This document shows positions 53,060 to 61,468 of a stretch of 64,000 bases of DNA, in pieces. The first letter of the stretch is position 1. Every line of letters starts with the position of its first letter. Source of the stretch: Duganella rivi (GTDB lineage Bacteria > Pseudomonadota > Gammaproteobacteria > Burkholderiales > Burkholderiaceae_D); assembly GCF_009857435.1 (NCBI RefSeq), contig NZ_WWCK01000002.1, positions 1 through 64,000 on the forward strand, written 5' to 3'. The translations under genes were made by a program, and so were the position numbers. The notes under the pieces are model-generated. The model was given only the letters and a program-made list of their open reading frames with translations, did not search any database and was not told the DNA's origin.

Positions 53060-54304
53060 ATGACCGATAAGAAGAACTACGGTTTCACCACCACCATCCT
53101 GCACGGCGACCGCCAGAAGGGCATCGAGCACGGTTCGCTGCACAAGCCGATCCACACCTCCGTGGCGTTCGGCTACGCCGATGCGCGCCAACTGGCTTCT
53201 GTCTTCCAAGGCAAGGAGCCGGGCTTCCGCTACGGACGCCAGGGCAACCCGACCATCTCGGCGCTGGAAGAGAAGGTCAACAAGATGGAGCAGGGCGTCG
53301 GCACCATTTGCTTCGCGACCGGCATGGGCGCGATTGGCGCCGTGGTGCAGGCGCTGTTGCGCGCCGGTGATCACGTGGTGTCGTCGTCCTTCTTGTTCGG
53401 TAACACCAATAGCTTGTGGCAAACCGCCATGAGCCAGGGTATCGGCGTGTCCTTCGTGGACGCGACCGATGTGGTCAACGTCGAGGCGGCGATTACCGAC
53501 AGTACCCGCGTGGTGTTTGTCGAGACCATCGCCAATCCGCGCACGCAAGTGGCGGATCTCAAGCGCATCGGCGAGCTGTGCCAGGCGCGTGGCATCTTGT
53601 ACGTGGTGGACAACACCATGACCACGCCGTACCTGTTCCAGCCGAAAGCGGTGGGCGCGGGCCTGGTGGTCAATGCGCTGACCAAATCGATTGGCGGCCA
53701 CGGCAACGCGCTGGGCGGCAGTCTGACCGATACCGGCGCTTACGACTGGACTCGGTTCCCGAACATCTACGAGAACTACAAGAAAGCTGCGCCTTTGCAG
53801 TGGGGCCTGGCGCAGATCCGCGCCAAGGCGCTGCGCGACTTCGGCTCCTCGCTGGCGCCGGATGCGGCGCACCACATCGCGGTCGGTGCGGAAACGCTGG
53901 CGCTGCGCATGCAGCGCACCACCGCCAACGCGCTGGCCTTGGCTGAGATGCTGGAGAAGGATGAGCGGGTCGCGGCGGTCTACTATCCTGGCCTGAAATC
54001 CCACCCGCAGCACGGCATCAGTTCGGAACTGTTCCGCGCGCACGGCTCGCTGCTGAGCTTTGAGTTGAAGGATGGACTGGATTGCTTCGACTTCCTGAAC
54101 CGCCTGAAGCTGGCGATCCCGGCATCGAACCTGGGCGACAACCGCACGCTGATCATTCCAGTCGCGCACACCATCTTCTACGAGATGGGCGCCGAGCGCC
54201 GTGCTTCGATGGGCATCGCCGAATCGCTGATCCGCGTGTCGGTCGGCATCGAAGATACCAACGACCTGCTGGACGACTTCTGCACCGCGCTGGAAGGCTG
54301 CTGA
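53060..54304 (+). CDS. metZ: Cys/Met metabolism PLP enzyme, probable O-succinylhomoserine sulfhydrylase
   Basis: A 414-residue PLP enzyme of the cystathionine gamma-synthase family. The PLP lysine is Lys209 in NALTKSIGGHGNALGGSLTD; FRYGRQGNPTISALEEKV and ETIANPRTQVADL are family marks. I start at the ATG at 53060 (MTDKKNYGFTTTILHGDRQ). A gene of this family next to purF is usually metZ, making homocysteine directly from an acylhomoserine and sulfide, but sequence alone does not separate this from cystathionine synthase or gamma-lyase activity. Confidence 0.8.
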   Translation: MTDKKNYGFTTTILHGDRQKGIEHGSLHKPIHTSVAFGYADARQLASVFQGKEPGFRYGRQGNPTISALEEKVNKMEQGVGTICFATGMGAIGAVVQALLRAGDHVVSSSFLFGNTNSLWQTAMSQGIGVSFVDATDVVNVEAAITDSTRVVFVETIANPRTQVADLKRIGELCQARGILYVVDNTMTTPYLFQPKAVGAGLVVNALTKSIGGHGNALGGSLTDTGAYDWTRFPNIYENYKKAAPLQWGLAQIRAKALRDFGSSLAPDAAHHIAVGAETLALRMQRTTANALALAEMLEKDERVAAVYYPGLKSHPQHGISSELFRAHGSLLSFELKDGLDCFDFLNRLKLAIPASNLGDNRTLIIPVAHTIFYEMGAERRASMGIAESLIRVSVGIEDTNDLLDDFCTALEGC

Positions 54305-54306
54305 CG

Positions 54307-54756
54307 ATGCGCGCGCTGATCGCCACTGGCCTGATAGTCGCAGCCACCGCTGCACAGGCCGGCGATCACCGCGTCGAGATCGATTACTACATGCATCACT
54401 ACGACGGCGCTGACATCGCGCTGTCGCGCTTCCATTGCGGCGCGCCGAGCGCCGTGCACACGGCAGAAGAGCGCAACGCATGGCTGGCCTGCTACGGCCG
54501 CTTCACTGCCAACTACAAGAATGCGCTGCCGGTAGGGCGCAGCATTCCATCCGAGGTGGCGGACGCCATGAGCGACGCCGAGCTAGCGGCCGCGCAGCAA
54601 CGGATGAATCAGGTATTTGTGCAGGTCGCACAAGAGGCACGCCAGCAAGCCGATCTGGTCTTGCTGGCGCAGGGTGACAGGCTTAGTGCCAAGTCCGCAT
54701 CAGACCCACTGCAAGGCCTTCCAGTGCAAACTCATCGGCTTCTGGATCAACCTTGA
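54307..54756 (+). CDS. Secreted hypothetical protein, overlapping lexA antisense
   Basis: A 149-residue protein with a signal peptide ([18 protein letters not shown]) and a mature N-terminus [19 protein letters not shown]. Two cysteines, Cys44 and Cys62, could form a disulfide. The C-terminal half is helical ([20 protein letters not shown]). Start is two bases after the metZ stop. The last 74 bases lie over the 3' end of lexA on the other strand, so the final 24 residues are lexA shadow. No family recognised. Confidence 0.65.
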   Translation: MRALIATGLIVAATAAQAGDHRVEIDYYMHHYDGADIALSRFHCGAPSAVHTAEERNAWLACYGRFTANYKNALPVGRSIPSEVADAMSDAELAAAQQRMNQVFVQVAQEARQQADLVLLAQGDRLSAKSASDPLQGLPVQTHRLLDQP

Positions 54757-55321
54757 TGATCTTGAAGTCCGGGTTTTCCGGCAGCAGCTCGATGGTCGAG
54801 CCGGTCTTGCGGTAGCGCTTGACCGTTACTTCGCTGCCGATGCGGGCCACCACGATCTGGCCGTTCTTGGCGCTATCAACTTTTTTCACTGCCAGCAAAT
54901 CGCCGTCCATGATGCCGGCGTCGCGCATCGACTCGCCGCGCACTTTCAGCAGGTAGTCCGGCTTGGAGGCAAACATGGCTGGATCAACGCTGTAGCTGGT
55001 TTCCAGATTCTCTTGCGCCAGGATCGGCGAGCCGGCGGCCACGCGGCCGATCAGCGGCAGCGACATCATCAGCGCGGCCGGCACTTTCGGTGCGGCCGGT
55101 TCGGCGTGCGCGCCCAGCAAACGAATGCCGCGCGAAGTGCCGGCGGCGATTTCAATCGCGCCCTTGCGCGCCAGCGCCTGCAAGTGTTCCTCGGCCGCGT
55201 TGGCGGATTTGAAGCCCAGTTCGTTGGCGATCTCGGCGCGGGTCGGCGGGAAGCCGGTGTTTTCGATGGCGTCCTTGATCAAATTCAGGATTTGTTCCTG
55301 TCGTGCAGTGAGCTTGAGCAT
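54683..55321 (-). CDS. lexA: SOS-response repressor LexA
   Basis: A 212-residue repressor with an N-terminal winged helix ([40 protein letters not shown]) and a C-terminal self-cleaving protease. The cleavage site Ala-Gly is in GRVAAGSPI, the catalytic Ser in [11 protein letters not shown], and the Lys in [11 protein letters not shown] start at the ATG at 55321 ([10 protein letters not shown]), which leaves both SOS boxes in the promoter. It cleaves itself with RecA on single-stranded DNA, releasing SOS genes. Confidence 0.97.
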   Translation of the reverse strand: MLKLTARQEQILNLIKDAIENTGFPPTRAEIANELGFKSANAAEEHLQALARKGAIEIAAGTSRGIRLLGAHAEPAAPKVPAALMMSLPLIGRVAAGSPILAQENLETSYSVDPAMFASKPDYLLKVRGESMRDAGIMDGDLLAVKKVDSAKNGQIVVARIGSEVTVKRYRKTGSTIELLPENPDFKIIKVDPEADEFALEGLAVGLMRTWH

Positions 55322-55334
55322 GAGTGCAGTGAGC

Positions 55335-55367
55335 CTGTGTATATGAACAGTCTGTATTTTTGTACAG
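55335..55367. promoter_or_regulatory. Two tandem SOS (LexA) boxes
   Basis: CTGTGTATATGAACAG (55335-55350) and CTGTATTTTTGTACAG (55352-55367) both fit CTGT-N8-ACAG exactly; their starts are 17 bp apart. They lie 14 bp upstream of the lexA start codon and give autoregulation. The divergent rpsF gene begins about 170 bp away. Confidence 0.95.
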
Positions 55368-55534
55368 TGTGGGCCGAAATGCAAGGAAATTTGTTGCTCT
55401 GGACGAAATAATTTGCGTTTCCCGTTGCGCTGGCGTTTTTCCACAAAAGCTGCTATAGTCGCGGGCTTACCTCTTCCCACACCTGTCTTGACGCCAGGGT
55501 GGGCTATATCATCAAGTCCTTAAGGGAGTTATAC

Positions 55535-55915
55535 ATGCGTCACTACGAAATCGTATTTATCGTCCACCCGGACCAGAGCGAGCAAGTGCCCGCCATGATC
55601 GAGCGTTACAAAACCACCGTAACCTCGCGCGGCGGCAACGTTCACCGTGTTGAAGATTGGGGCCGTCGTCAAATGGCTTACCCAATCCAGAAACTGGCTA
55701 AAGCTCACTACATCTGCCTGAACATCGAAGCAGACAACGAGACCCTGGTTGAGCTGGAAACCGCATTCAAATTCAATGATGCCGTTCTGCGTCACCTGAC
55801 CGTCAAGATGAAGAAAGCGGAAACCGCTCCTTCGCCGATGATGAAGTCGGTACAACGCGAAGACGCAGCTAAATCGCACCGCGCTGAAGCCGCCGCTGCT
55901 GCTCCAGCCGCTTAA
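55535..55915 (+). CDS. rpsF: 30S ribosomal protein S6
   Basis: A 126-residue S6 protein. It begins [20 protein letters not shown] and contains [20 protein letters not shown], the family signature, then [15 protein letters not shown]. The C-terminal 25 residues are an Ala-rich tail. AAGGGAG (55522-55528) supports the ATG at 55535; the upstream in-frame codons are noncoding leader. First gene of the rpsF-priB-rpsR-rplI operon. Confidence 0.97.
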   Translation: MRHYEIVFIVHPDQSEQVPAMIERYKTTVTSRGGNVHRVEDWGRRQMAYPIQKLAKAHYICLNIEADNETLVELETAFKFNDAVLRHLTVKMKKAETAPSPMMKSVQREDAAKSHRAEAAAAAPAA

Positions 55916-55936
55916 TTGTCCTGAGAAGGAACCGCG

Positions 55937-56242
55937 CTGAACCAGCTCCAGTTCATCGCCCTCATCGCCGAGCGGGATGCAATCCGTTACACCCCGGCCG
56001 GCATGCCGATCGTGAATGCTGTACTCCAGCACCGGTCGCAGCAGATGGAGGCGGGCATCGCCCGGTTGACCGAGTTTGAAGTGTCCGCAGTCGCTGCGGG
56101 CGAAATTTCAGGCCGGTTCAATGCGACGCCGTTAGGCGGGCTGTACGAGTTCACCGGATTTCTCAACAAGAAAAGCCGCAATAGCAAAAGCCTGGTGTTT
56201 CACATCATTGATTTTCGTGCTGTCCCAGACAGCTCAATTTAA
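55937..56242 (+). CDS. priB: Primosomal replication protein N, CTG start
   Basis: A 101-residue single-strand-binding-fold protein that helps PriA restart replication forks. Family marks are IAERDAIRYTPAGMPIVNAV near the N-terminus and GLYEFTGFLNKKSRNSKSLV near the end. The N-terminal family sequence NQLQFIALIAERDAIRYTP is in frame only if translation starts at the CTG at 55937; the in-frame stop at 55922 rules out an earlier start, and the first ATG (56003) would remove 22 conserved residues. AGAAGGA lies six bases before the CTG. Low priB expression relative to ribosomal genes may explain it. Confidence 0.9.
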   Translation: MNQLQFIALIAERDAIRYTPAGMPIVNAVLQHRSQQMEAGIARLTEFEVSAVAAGEISGRFNATPLGGLYEFTGFLNKKSRNSKSLVFHIIDFRAVPDSSI

Positions 56243-56257
56243 ATACAGGAGCCTAAA

Positions 56258-56548
56258 ATGGCATTCGGTAAAAAGTTCGACAAAAACAAGCTCAAGCTGA
56301 AAGAAAAGCGCAAGCAACAAAACCCACTGTTCAAGCGCAAGAAGTTCTGCCGCTTCACCGCCGCTGGCGTTGAGCAAGTAGACTACAAAGACGTAGACAC
56401 CCTGAAAGACTTCGTCCAGGAAAACGGCAAAATCATGCCAGCACGTCTGACCGGCACCAAAGCACACTACCAGCGTCAAGTTGACACCGCGATCAAACGC
56501 GCACGTTACCTGGCCCTGCTGCCGTACACCGATCTGCACAACGCTTAA
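56258..56548 (+). CDS. rpsR: 30S ribosomal protein S18
   Basis: A 96-residue S18 with N-terminal basic extension ([20 protein letters not shown]) and the core [20 protein letters not shown] and [20 protein letters not shown], ending [17 protein letters not shown] single Cys remains in the usual zinc-ribbon-derived region. CAGGAG precedes the start. Third gene of the operon. Confidence 0.97.
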   Translation: MAFGKKFDKNKLKLKEKRKQQNPLFKRKKFCRFTAAGVEQVDYKDVDTLKDFVQENGKIMPARLTGTKAHYQRQVDTAIKRARYLALLPYTDLHNA

Positions 56549-56575
56549 TCGCGGCAGAACATCTGGAGAAGAACT

Positions 56576-57028
56576 ATGCAAATCATTCTGTTGGAAAAAG
56601 TTGTCAATCTGGGCAACCTGGGTGAAGTCGTTAAAGTTAAAGACGGCTACGCACGTAACTTCCTGATCCCGCAAAAAATGGCCCGTCGCGCAACCGCGTC
56701 GGCTATCGCGGAATTCGAAGCCAAGCGCGCTGAACTGGAAAAAGCTGCTGCCGCCAAGCTGGCTGCTGCTCAAGGCCAAGGCGAGAAACTGAACGGTATG
56801 ACCGTGACCGTTTCGCAAAAAGCCGGCGTTGACGGCCGTCTGTTCGGCTCGGTAACCAACTTCGACATCGCTGAAGCCCTGACCAAAGCAGGTTTCGCTG
56901 TTGAAAAAGCCGCTGTGCGCCTGCCAACCGGTCCTCTGAAGACCACTGGCGAGTTCCCAGTGAGCGTTGCTCTGCACACCGACGTGGTGGTAGAAGTGAC
57001 CGTTGCCGTTGTGGGCGAAGCTGCCTAA
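56576..57028 (+). CDS. rplI: 50S ribosomal protein L9
   Basis: A 150-residue L9. The N-domain [20 protein letters not shown] and [16 protein letters not shown] are the family signature; the connecting helix is rich in Ala, Lys and Glu; the C-domain includes [18 protein letters not shown]. Last gene of the operon and followed by a strong terminator. Confidence 0.97.
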   Translation: MQIILLEKVVNLGNLGEVVKVKDGYARNFLIPQKMARRATASAIAEFEAKRAELEKAAAAKLAAAQGQGEKLNGMTVTVSQKAGVDGRLFGSVTNFDIAEALTKAGFAVEKAAVRLPTGPLKTTGEFPVSVALHTDVVVEVTVAVVGEAA

Positions 57029-57073
57029 GACTGGACCGGGCGGCAACGCCTGTCTGGTTTTGCAACACCCTTG

Positions 57074-57102
57074 AAAAAGCCGGGCTTACCCCCGGCTTTT
57101 TT
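57074..57102 (+). terminator. Rho-independent terminator after rplI
   Basis: An 11-bp stem (AAAAAGCCGGG with CCCGGCTTTTT) and six-base loop running into T residues. It ends the rpsF operon transcript and isolates dnaB. Confidence 0.93.
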
Positions 57103-57136
57103 CTCGTCATAAATTTTGTACTCCGGCACAAGCAGG

Positions 57137-57142
57137 TATAAT
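57137..57142 (+). promoter_or_regulatory. -10 element directly before dnaB
   Basis: A perfect TATAAT ends only seven bases before the dnaB ATG, and no Shine-Dalgarno is visible. Transcription would start at or next to the A of the ATG, giving a leaderless mRNA. The -35 region is weak (TTTTGT at 57114). Confidence 0.55.
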
Positions 57143-57149
57143 TCGCGCC

Positions 57150-58535
57150 ATGAACGCCCCCTCCGATCCGCAAGTCGAGTCGCTCCGCGTCCCGCCGCAT
57201 TCCATCGAAGCAGAACAGTCCGTCATCGGCGGCCTGCTGCGCGATAACGCGTCGTTTGACCGCATCGCCGACATGATGCAGCCGGAAGACTTTTACCGCT
57301 ACGATCACCGCATCATCTTCGAGCAGATCGTGCGCATGATTAACGCCTCCAAGCCGGCCGACGTCATCACCGTGTTCGAGAACCTGACCCAGCTGGGCAA
57401 GGCCGAGGACGTGGGCGGCCTGGCCTACCTGAACGCGATGGCGCAGAACACGCCGTCGGCAGCGAATATCCGCCGCTACGCCGAGATCGTGCGCGACCGC
57501 TCGGTGCTGCGCCAGCTGATCACCGTGGCCGACGATATCTCGGGCCAGGCCTTCAGCCCGCAAGGCAAAGAGACCAAGGAAATCCTCGACGAAGCCGAGT
57601 CGCGCATTTTCGCGATTGCCGAGCAGGGCGCGCGCGGCGCGGCCGGCTGGCTGGCGGTGCAGCCGCTGCTGACCCAGGTGGTCGAGCGCATCGACGAGCT
57701 GTACTCGCGCGACAACCAGTCCGAGATTACCGGCGTGCCGACCGGCTTCATCGACCTCGACCGCATGACCTCGGGCTTGCAGCCGGGCGACCTGGTGATC
57801 GTGGCCGGCCGTCCGTCCATGGGCAAGACCGCGTTCTCGGTCAACATCGGCGAAAACGTTGCCATCGAAGCCGGATTGCCGGTGGCGATCTTCTCGATGG
57901 AGATGGGCGGCGCCCAGCTGGCCATGCGTATGCTCGGTTCGGTCGGCCAGCTCGACCAGCACCGCCTGCGTACCGGCCGCCTGAACGACGAGGATTGGCC
58001 GCGCCTGACGCACGCCATCCAGAAGATGAACGACGCCCAAGTCTTCATCGACGAAACCCCGGCATTGAACCCGATCGAGATGCGCGCCCGCGCGCGCCGC
58101 CTGGCGCGCCAGTGCGGCAAGCTCGGCCTGATCATTGTCGACTACCTGCAGCTGATGCAGGGTTCCAAGGCCGGTGACAACCGCGCCTCCGAGATCTCGG
58201 AGATCTCGCGTTCGCTGAAAGGCCTGGCCAAAGAGCTGGGCTGCCCGGTGATCGCGCTGTCGCAGCTGAACCGCTCGCTGGAACAACGCCCCAATAAACG
58301 TCCCGTCATGTCCGACTTGCGCGAATCCGGCGCTATCGAGCAGGACGCGGACGTCATCATCTTCCTGTATCGCGACGAGGTCTACAACGCCGACTCGCCC
58401 GATAAAGGAACGGCCGAAATCATTATCGGTAAGCAGCGTAACGGCCCGATCGGCGCGGTACGCTTGACCTGGATCGGCCAGTACACCAAGTTTGGCAATT
58501 ACGTCGGTAACCTGTCTATCTATCAGGGCGACTAA
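57150..58535 (+). CDS. dnaB: Replicative DNA helicase DnaB
   Basis: A 461-residue hexameric helicase. The N-terminal domain begins near VPPHSIEAEQSVIGGLLRDN. The RecA-like domain has Walker A in VIVAGRPSMGKTAFSVNIGE, AIFSMEMGGAQLAMRM, Walker B in LGLIIVDYLQLMQG, and the arginine-finger region DLRESGAIEQDADVIIFLYR. Length normal, no intein. It follows the ribosomal operon as in most proteobacteria. Confidence 0.97.
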   Translation: MNAPSDPQVESLRVPPHSIEAEQSVIGGLLRDNASFDRIADMMQPEDFYRYDHRIIFEQIVRMINASKPADVITVFENLTQLGKAEDVGGLAYLNAMAQNTPSAANIRRYAEIVRDRSVLRQLITVADDISGQAFSPQGKETKEILDEAESRIFAIAEQGARGAAGWLAVQPLLTQVVERIDELYSRDNQSEITGVPTGFIDLDRMTSGLQPGDLVIVAGRPSMGKTAFSVNIGENVAIEAGLPVAIFSMEMGGAQLAMRMLGSVGQLDQHRLRTGRLNDEDWPRLTHAIQKMNDAQVFIDETPALNPIEMRARARRLARQCGKLGLIIVDYLQLMQGSKAGDNRASEISEISRSLKGLAKELGCPVIALSQLNRSLEQRPNKRPVMSDLRESGAIEQDADVIIFLYRDEVYNADSPDKGTAEIIIGKQRNGPIGAVRLTWIGQYTKFGNYVGNLSIYQGD

Positions 58536-58591
58536 TCCTTGCGCCGGCTTACCATGCCGGCGATCTGCAGTAGTAATAAACGGAGAAAAAT

Positions 58592-59218
58592 ATGTTTGGA
58601 CGTTTGATGCCCACCGAGGGCAAATTCTTTGACCTGTTCAATCAGCACGCTGAACTGTGCGTCAAAGGCGCAAAAGAAATGGTGGGCCTGATGTCCAATT
58701 TCGATGACCTGGAAAACCGCGTGCACGCGATTGAAAGCATCGAAAAGCAGGCCGACAAGATCACTTACCTGACGGTCGACCTGCTGCACAAGACCTTCAT
58801 CACGCCGATCGACCGCGACGACATCCACAAGCTGATCACCCGCCAGGACGACATCCTCGACCTGCTGGAAGATGCGGCCCAGACCGTGTCGCTGTACGAC
58901 CTGCACTCGGTGACCCCGGAAGCCAAGCGCCTGGCCGAGCTGGTGCTGGCCTGCGCCGAGAAAGTCAAGGAAGCGGTAGCGCTGCTGCACAACATGGACA
59001 ACTCGCGCCAGATCGTCGCCATCTGCGAAGAGATCGACCGCCTGGAGTCGGACGCCGACCACGTGATGCGCGCCGCCATGTCCAAGCTGTTCCGCGACGA
59101 ACCGGACGTGCGCAACCTGATCAAGATGAAGGCCATCTACGAAATCCTGGAAACCGTGACCGATCGTTGCGAAGATGTGGCCAACATCATCGAAGGCATC
59201 ATCGTCGAAAACGCATAA
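58592..59218 (+). CDS. DUF47/PhoU-like phosphate transport regulator
   Basis: A 208-residue all-helical protein of the DUF47 family related to PhoU. It begins MFGRLMPTEGKFFDLFNQHA and has conserved metal-site-like stretches LENRVHAIESIEKQADKITY and RLESDADHVMRAAMSKLF, ending CEDVANIIEGIIVENA. Such genes occur just upstream of low-affinity phosphate transporters and probably regulate them; here pit follows 18 bp downstream. CGGAG precedes the ATG. Confidence 0.93.
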   Translation: MFGRLMPTEGKFFDLFNQHAELCVKGAKEMVGLMSNFDDLENRVHAIESIEKQADKITYLTVDLLHKTFITPIDRDDIHKLITRQDDILDLLEDAAQTVSLYDLHSVTPEAKRLAELVLACAEKVKEAVALLHNMDNSRQIVAICEEIDRLESDADHVMRAAMSKLFRDEPDVRNLIKMKAIYEILETVTDRCEDVANIIEGIIVENA

Positions 59219-59236
59219 TTACAAAGACGAGTTCAC

Positions 59237-60250
59237 ATGCAAACCCTACAAATCAGTATCTACGTGCTGGGCATGCTGATTGCCCTGGCGCTGATATTTG
59301 ACTTCATGAACGGCTTCCACGATGCCGCCAACGCGATCGCTACCGTGGTCTCGACCGGCGTGCTCAAGCCGCAAACGGCCGTTGCCATGGCGGCCTTGTT
59401 CAACTTCGTGGCGATCTTCGTGTTCCACCAGCTGACCGTGGCTGCCACGGTGGGCAAGGGCACCATCGATCCCGGCGTGGTCGACCAGTACGTGATCTTT
59501 GGCGCGCTGGTGGGCGCCATCGTGTGGAATATCTTCACCTGGTACTACGGCATTCCGTCGTCGTCGTCGCACGCGCTGATCGGCGGCCTGGTGGGCGCGG
59601 CTGTCGCCAAGAGCGGCACCGGTGCGCTGATCTCGGCCGGCCTGATCAAGACCGTGGTGTTCATCGTGCTGTCGCCGCTGCTAGGCTTCATCTTCGGTTC
59701 GCTGATGATGCTGCTGGTGTCGTGGATCTTCGTGCGCTCGACGCCGCGCCGCGTGGACAAGTGGTTCCGCCGCCTGCAACTGGTGTCGGCTGCTTCGTAC
59801 AGCCTGGGCCACGGTGGTAACGATGCGCAGAAAACCATCGGCATCATCTGGATGCTGCTGATCGCTGCCGGTTATTCGAGCGCGGGCGCGGCTGAGCCGC
59901 CGCTGTGGGTGATCGTCTCGTGCTACACCGCGATCTCGTTCGGCACCCTGTTTGGCGGCTGGCGTATCGTGAAAACCATGGGCCAGAAAATCACCAAGCT
60001 GAAACCGGTGGGCGGCTTCTGCGCCGAGACCGGTGGCGCCATCACCCTGTTCACCGCGACCGCCCTGGGCGTGCCGGTGTCGACCACCCACACCATTACC
60101 GGCGCCATCGTCGGCGTGGGTTCGTCGCAGAAAATGTCGGCCGTGCGCTGGGGCGTGGCGGGCAACATCGTGTGGGCATGGATCTTCACCATTCCGGCCT
60201 CGGCGTTTGTCGCCGCGATCGCGTGGTGGGTGGGACACCACATCATGTAA
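59237..60250 (+). CDS. pit: Inorganic phosphate transporter, PiT family
   Basis: A 337-residue membrane transporter with about ten helices. The duplicated PiT signature appears as IFDFMNGFHDAANAIATVVS in the first half and SYSLGHGGNDAQKTIGIIWM in the second. It takes up metal-phosphate with protons at low affinity. It forms an operon with the DUF47 gene and ends at a strong hairpin terminator. Confidence 0.95.
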   Translation: MQTLQISIYVLGMLIALALIFDFMNGFHDAANAIATVVSTGVLKPQTAVAMAALFNFVAIFVFHQLTVAATVGKGTIDPGVVDQYVIFGALVGAIVWNIFTWYYGIPSSSSHALIGGLVGAAVAKSGTGALISAGLIKTVVFIVLSPLLGFIFGSLMMLLVSWIFVRSTPRRVDKWFRRLQLVSAASYSLGHGGNDAQKTIGIIWMLLIAAGYSSAGAAEPPLWVIVSCYTAISFGTLFGGWRIVKTMGQKITKLKPVGGFCAETGGAITLFTATALGVPVSTTHTITGAIVGVGSSQKMSAVRWGVAGNIVWAWIFTIPASAFVAAIAWWVGHHIM

Positions 60251-60254
60251 CACC

Positions 60255-60279
60255 AAGGGAGCTTCGGCTCCCTTTTTTA
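60255..60279. terminator. Terminator after pit, UUCG tetraloop
   Basis: Stem GGGAGC/GCTCCC closed by a TTCG loop, extended by AA/TT, then six T residues. The convergent gene at 60277 stops within the T-run, so the hairpin may serve both strands. Confidence 0.92.
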
Positions 60280-60540
60280 TTGCACCGGCTGGCGCGGGCG
60301 AATGCGCAGCTCGTCGCCGATGCGCTCGATCTCCAGCATGATGTCGGGCTGGTCATAAGCGATCTCGGCAGGAATAATGATCGCTTGCTTATCGCCGCTT
60401 TGGAATGCCGTGGTGGGCTGCGGCGGCTTGATTGGGAAGAAGTGATCGCGAATAAACGTCATCGCGAGACCAAACGCCACGCTGCCAAGCATTCCTAGGC
60501 CAATTAATTCAAAAACTTCCCTGAGCGAGCTCCAGTTCAT
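60277..60540 (-). CDS. Membrane-anchored protein with VapB/AbrB-like C-terminal domain
   Basis: An 87-residue protein. Residues 1-35 hold a membrane helix (EVFELIGLGMLGSVAFGLAM). Residues 47-85 (FQSGDKQAIIIPAEIAYDQ, then DIMLEIERIGDELRIRP) are nearly the same as the AbrB-type domain of the VapB antitoxin at 61468-61704. At DNA level 28 bases are identical (60314-60341 and 61595-61622). The gene looks like a fusion of a duplicated antitoxin domain with a membrane segment. AGAGGAAG precedes the ATG at 60540. No such fusion is known to me; function is open. Confidence 0.7.
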   Translation of the reverse strand: MNWSSLREVFELIGLGMLGSVAFGLAMTFIRDHFFPIKPPQPTTAFQSGDKQAIIIPAEIAYDQPDIMLEIERIGDELRIRPRQPVQ

Positions 60541-60615
60541 GTTCTTCTTCCTCTCAGAAGATCCACAAGTACAGCGCATAGCCAAAGTATAAAACCAATC
60601 AGAATAGACGTCCGC

Positions 60616-61053
60616 ATGCCAATTTGGATTGCAGTAGAATTGAATAGTCCTTTTGATGATCGGAAGATGATGGCGATCGATTTTGCGGGTTTGAAGCAGT
60701 TGGCAGAAACATCGGCTGCGGTGACGGCGCCGTGCAATTGTCACGACGCGGGCATACTGGCATGGCAGGCGATGCCATTGAGCTTGGAGCTGGATCAGTT
60801 CGAGGAAGTGGCATCGCTGGTCGAAGACCCATTCGCCGAGCCGACCTTCACCGAATACCACCCGCACGGTACTCGCTACAACAGCGACGACGCCCCCATC
60901 GCCCCGCGCTTCTACCCCGCCAACCTCAGCCACGTCCTGCGCTGCGTAAAATGCAACCGCCACTACCTGCGCTACACCGAGGGCGGCGGCTATTTCAGCG
61001 AACTCCGCATCCGCGCCTTGCGGCCGCAACTGCTAGTCGACGCATCCCCATAA
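60616..61053 (+). CDS. Hypothetical protein with CxC and CxxC motifs
   Basis: A 145-residue cytoplasmic protein of no recognised family. It has APCNCHDAG in the middle and LRCVKCNRHYLRYTEGGGYF near the end; the four Cys could form a zinc site. The central part is acidic (LELDQFEEVASLVEDPF). Start is uncertain: ATG codons at 60616, 60667 and 60670 are possible, with GGAAG just before the last two. It lies between two copies of the VapB-type domain and ends five bases before vapC on the other strand. Confidence 0.6.
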   Translation: MPIWIAVELNSPFDDRKMMAIDFAGLKQLAETSAAVTAPCNCHDAGILAWQAMPLSLELDQFEEVASLVEDPFAEPTFTEYHPHGTRYNSDDAPIAPRFYPANLSHVLRCVKCNRHYLRYTEGGGYFSELRIRALRPQLLVDASP

Positions 61054-61057
61054 GGGG

Positions 61058-61468
61058 TTAAGCAGGCGGCGCTTCTAACCAGTTTTCGATTTCAATGCCG
61101 GGATAGTCAGCGAAGTCTTTAACGTTGTTTGTCACGAGGGTAATGCCCAGTGCGATGGCGTGTGCGGCGATCAGCTTGTCGAGTTGGTCACGTTTGCGGG
61201 TGCGTGTTGCTTGCCGCACTGGGCCGTAAGCTATCGCGGCGCCTGCATCAAACGATGCGACGGGGATGGACTGGATCATATTGGCCAGATTCCGTCGTTG
61301 AGCCAGCGGATTGGCGCTGGTCAAAACGCCGTACTCCAGTTCAGCAAATGTAATCGCTGATATCACGACGTCGCCGACATAGCATTTGTCGAATCGCGCT
61401 GCTATCTCAGGAGGTTGATCCTTCATCAGGTAGATGCAGATATTCGTATCCAGCATGAACTGAGCCAT
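61058..61468 (-). CDS. vapC: VapC-family PIN-domain toxin
   Basis: A 136-residue PIN-domain ribonuclease toxin. The acidic active-site residues are visible: Asp7 in FMLDTNICIYLMK, Glu in TFAELEYGVLTS, Asp in RDQLDKLIAAHAIAL and Asp in TNNVKDFADYPGI. These toxins cut tRNA or rRNA. It overlaps the vapB stop by one base (TAATG), so toxin synthesis is coupled to antitoxin. Confidence 0.93.
   Translation of the reverse strand: MAQFMLDTNICIYLMKDQPPEIAARFDKCYVGDVVISAITFAELEYGVLTSANPLAQRRNLANMIQSIPVASFDAGAAIAYGPVRQATRTRKRDQLDKLIAAHAIALGITLVTNNVKDFADYPGIEIENWLEAPPA

Noticed and set aside
58540..58565. A terminator after dnaB
   Set aside because: A GCCGGC/GCCGGC hairpin is present but no T-run follows, so termination is doubtful; it may only be a stable structure between dnaB and the DUF47 gene.
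60541..61029. An extended 250-codon version of the VapB-like fusion reaching to 61029
   Set aside because: The extension lies antisense to the 60616 gene and lacks a ribosome-binding site; the ATG at 60540 has one and starts directly at the membrane segment.
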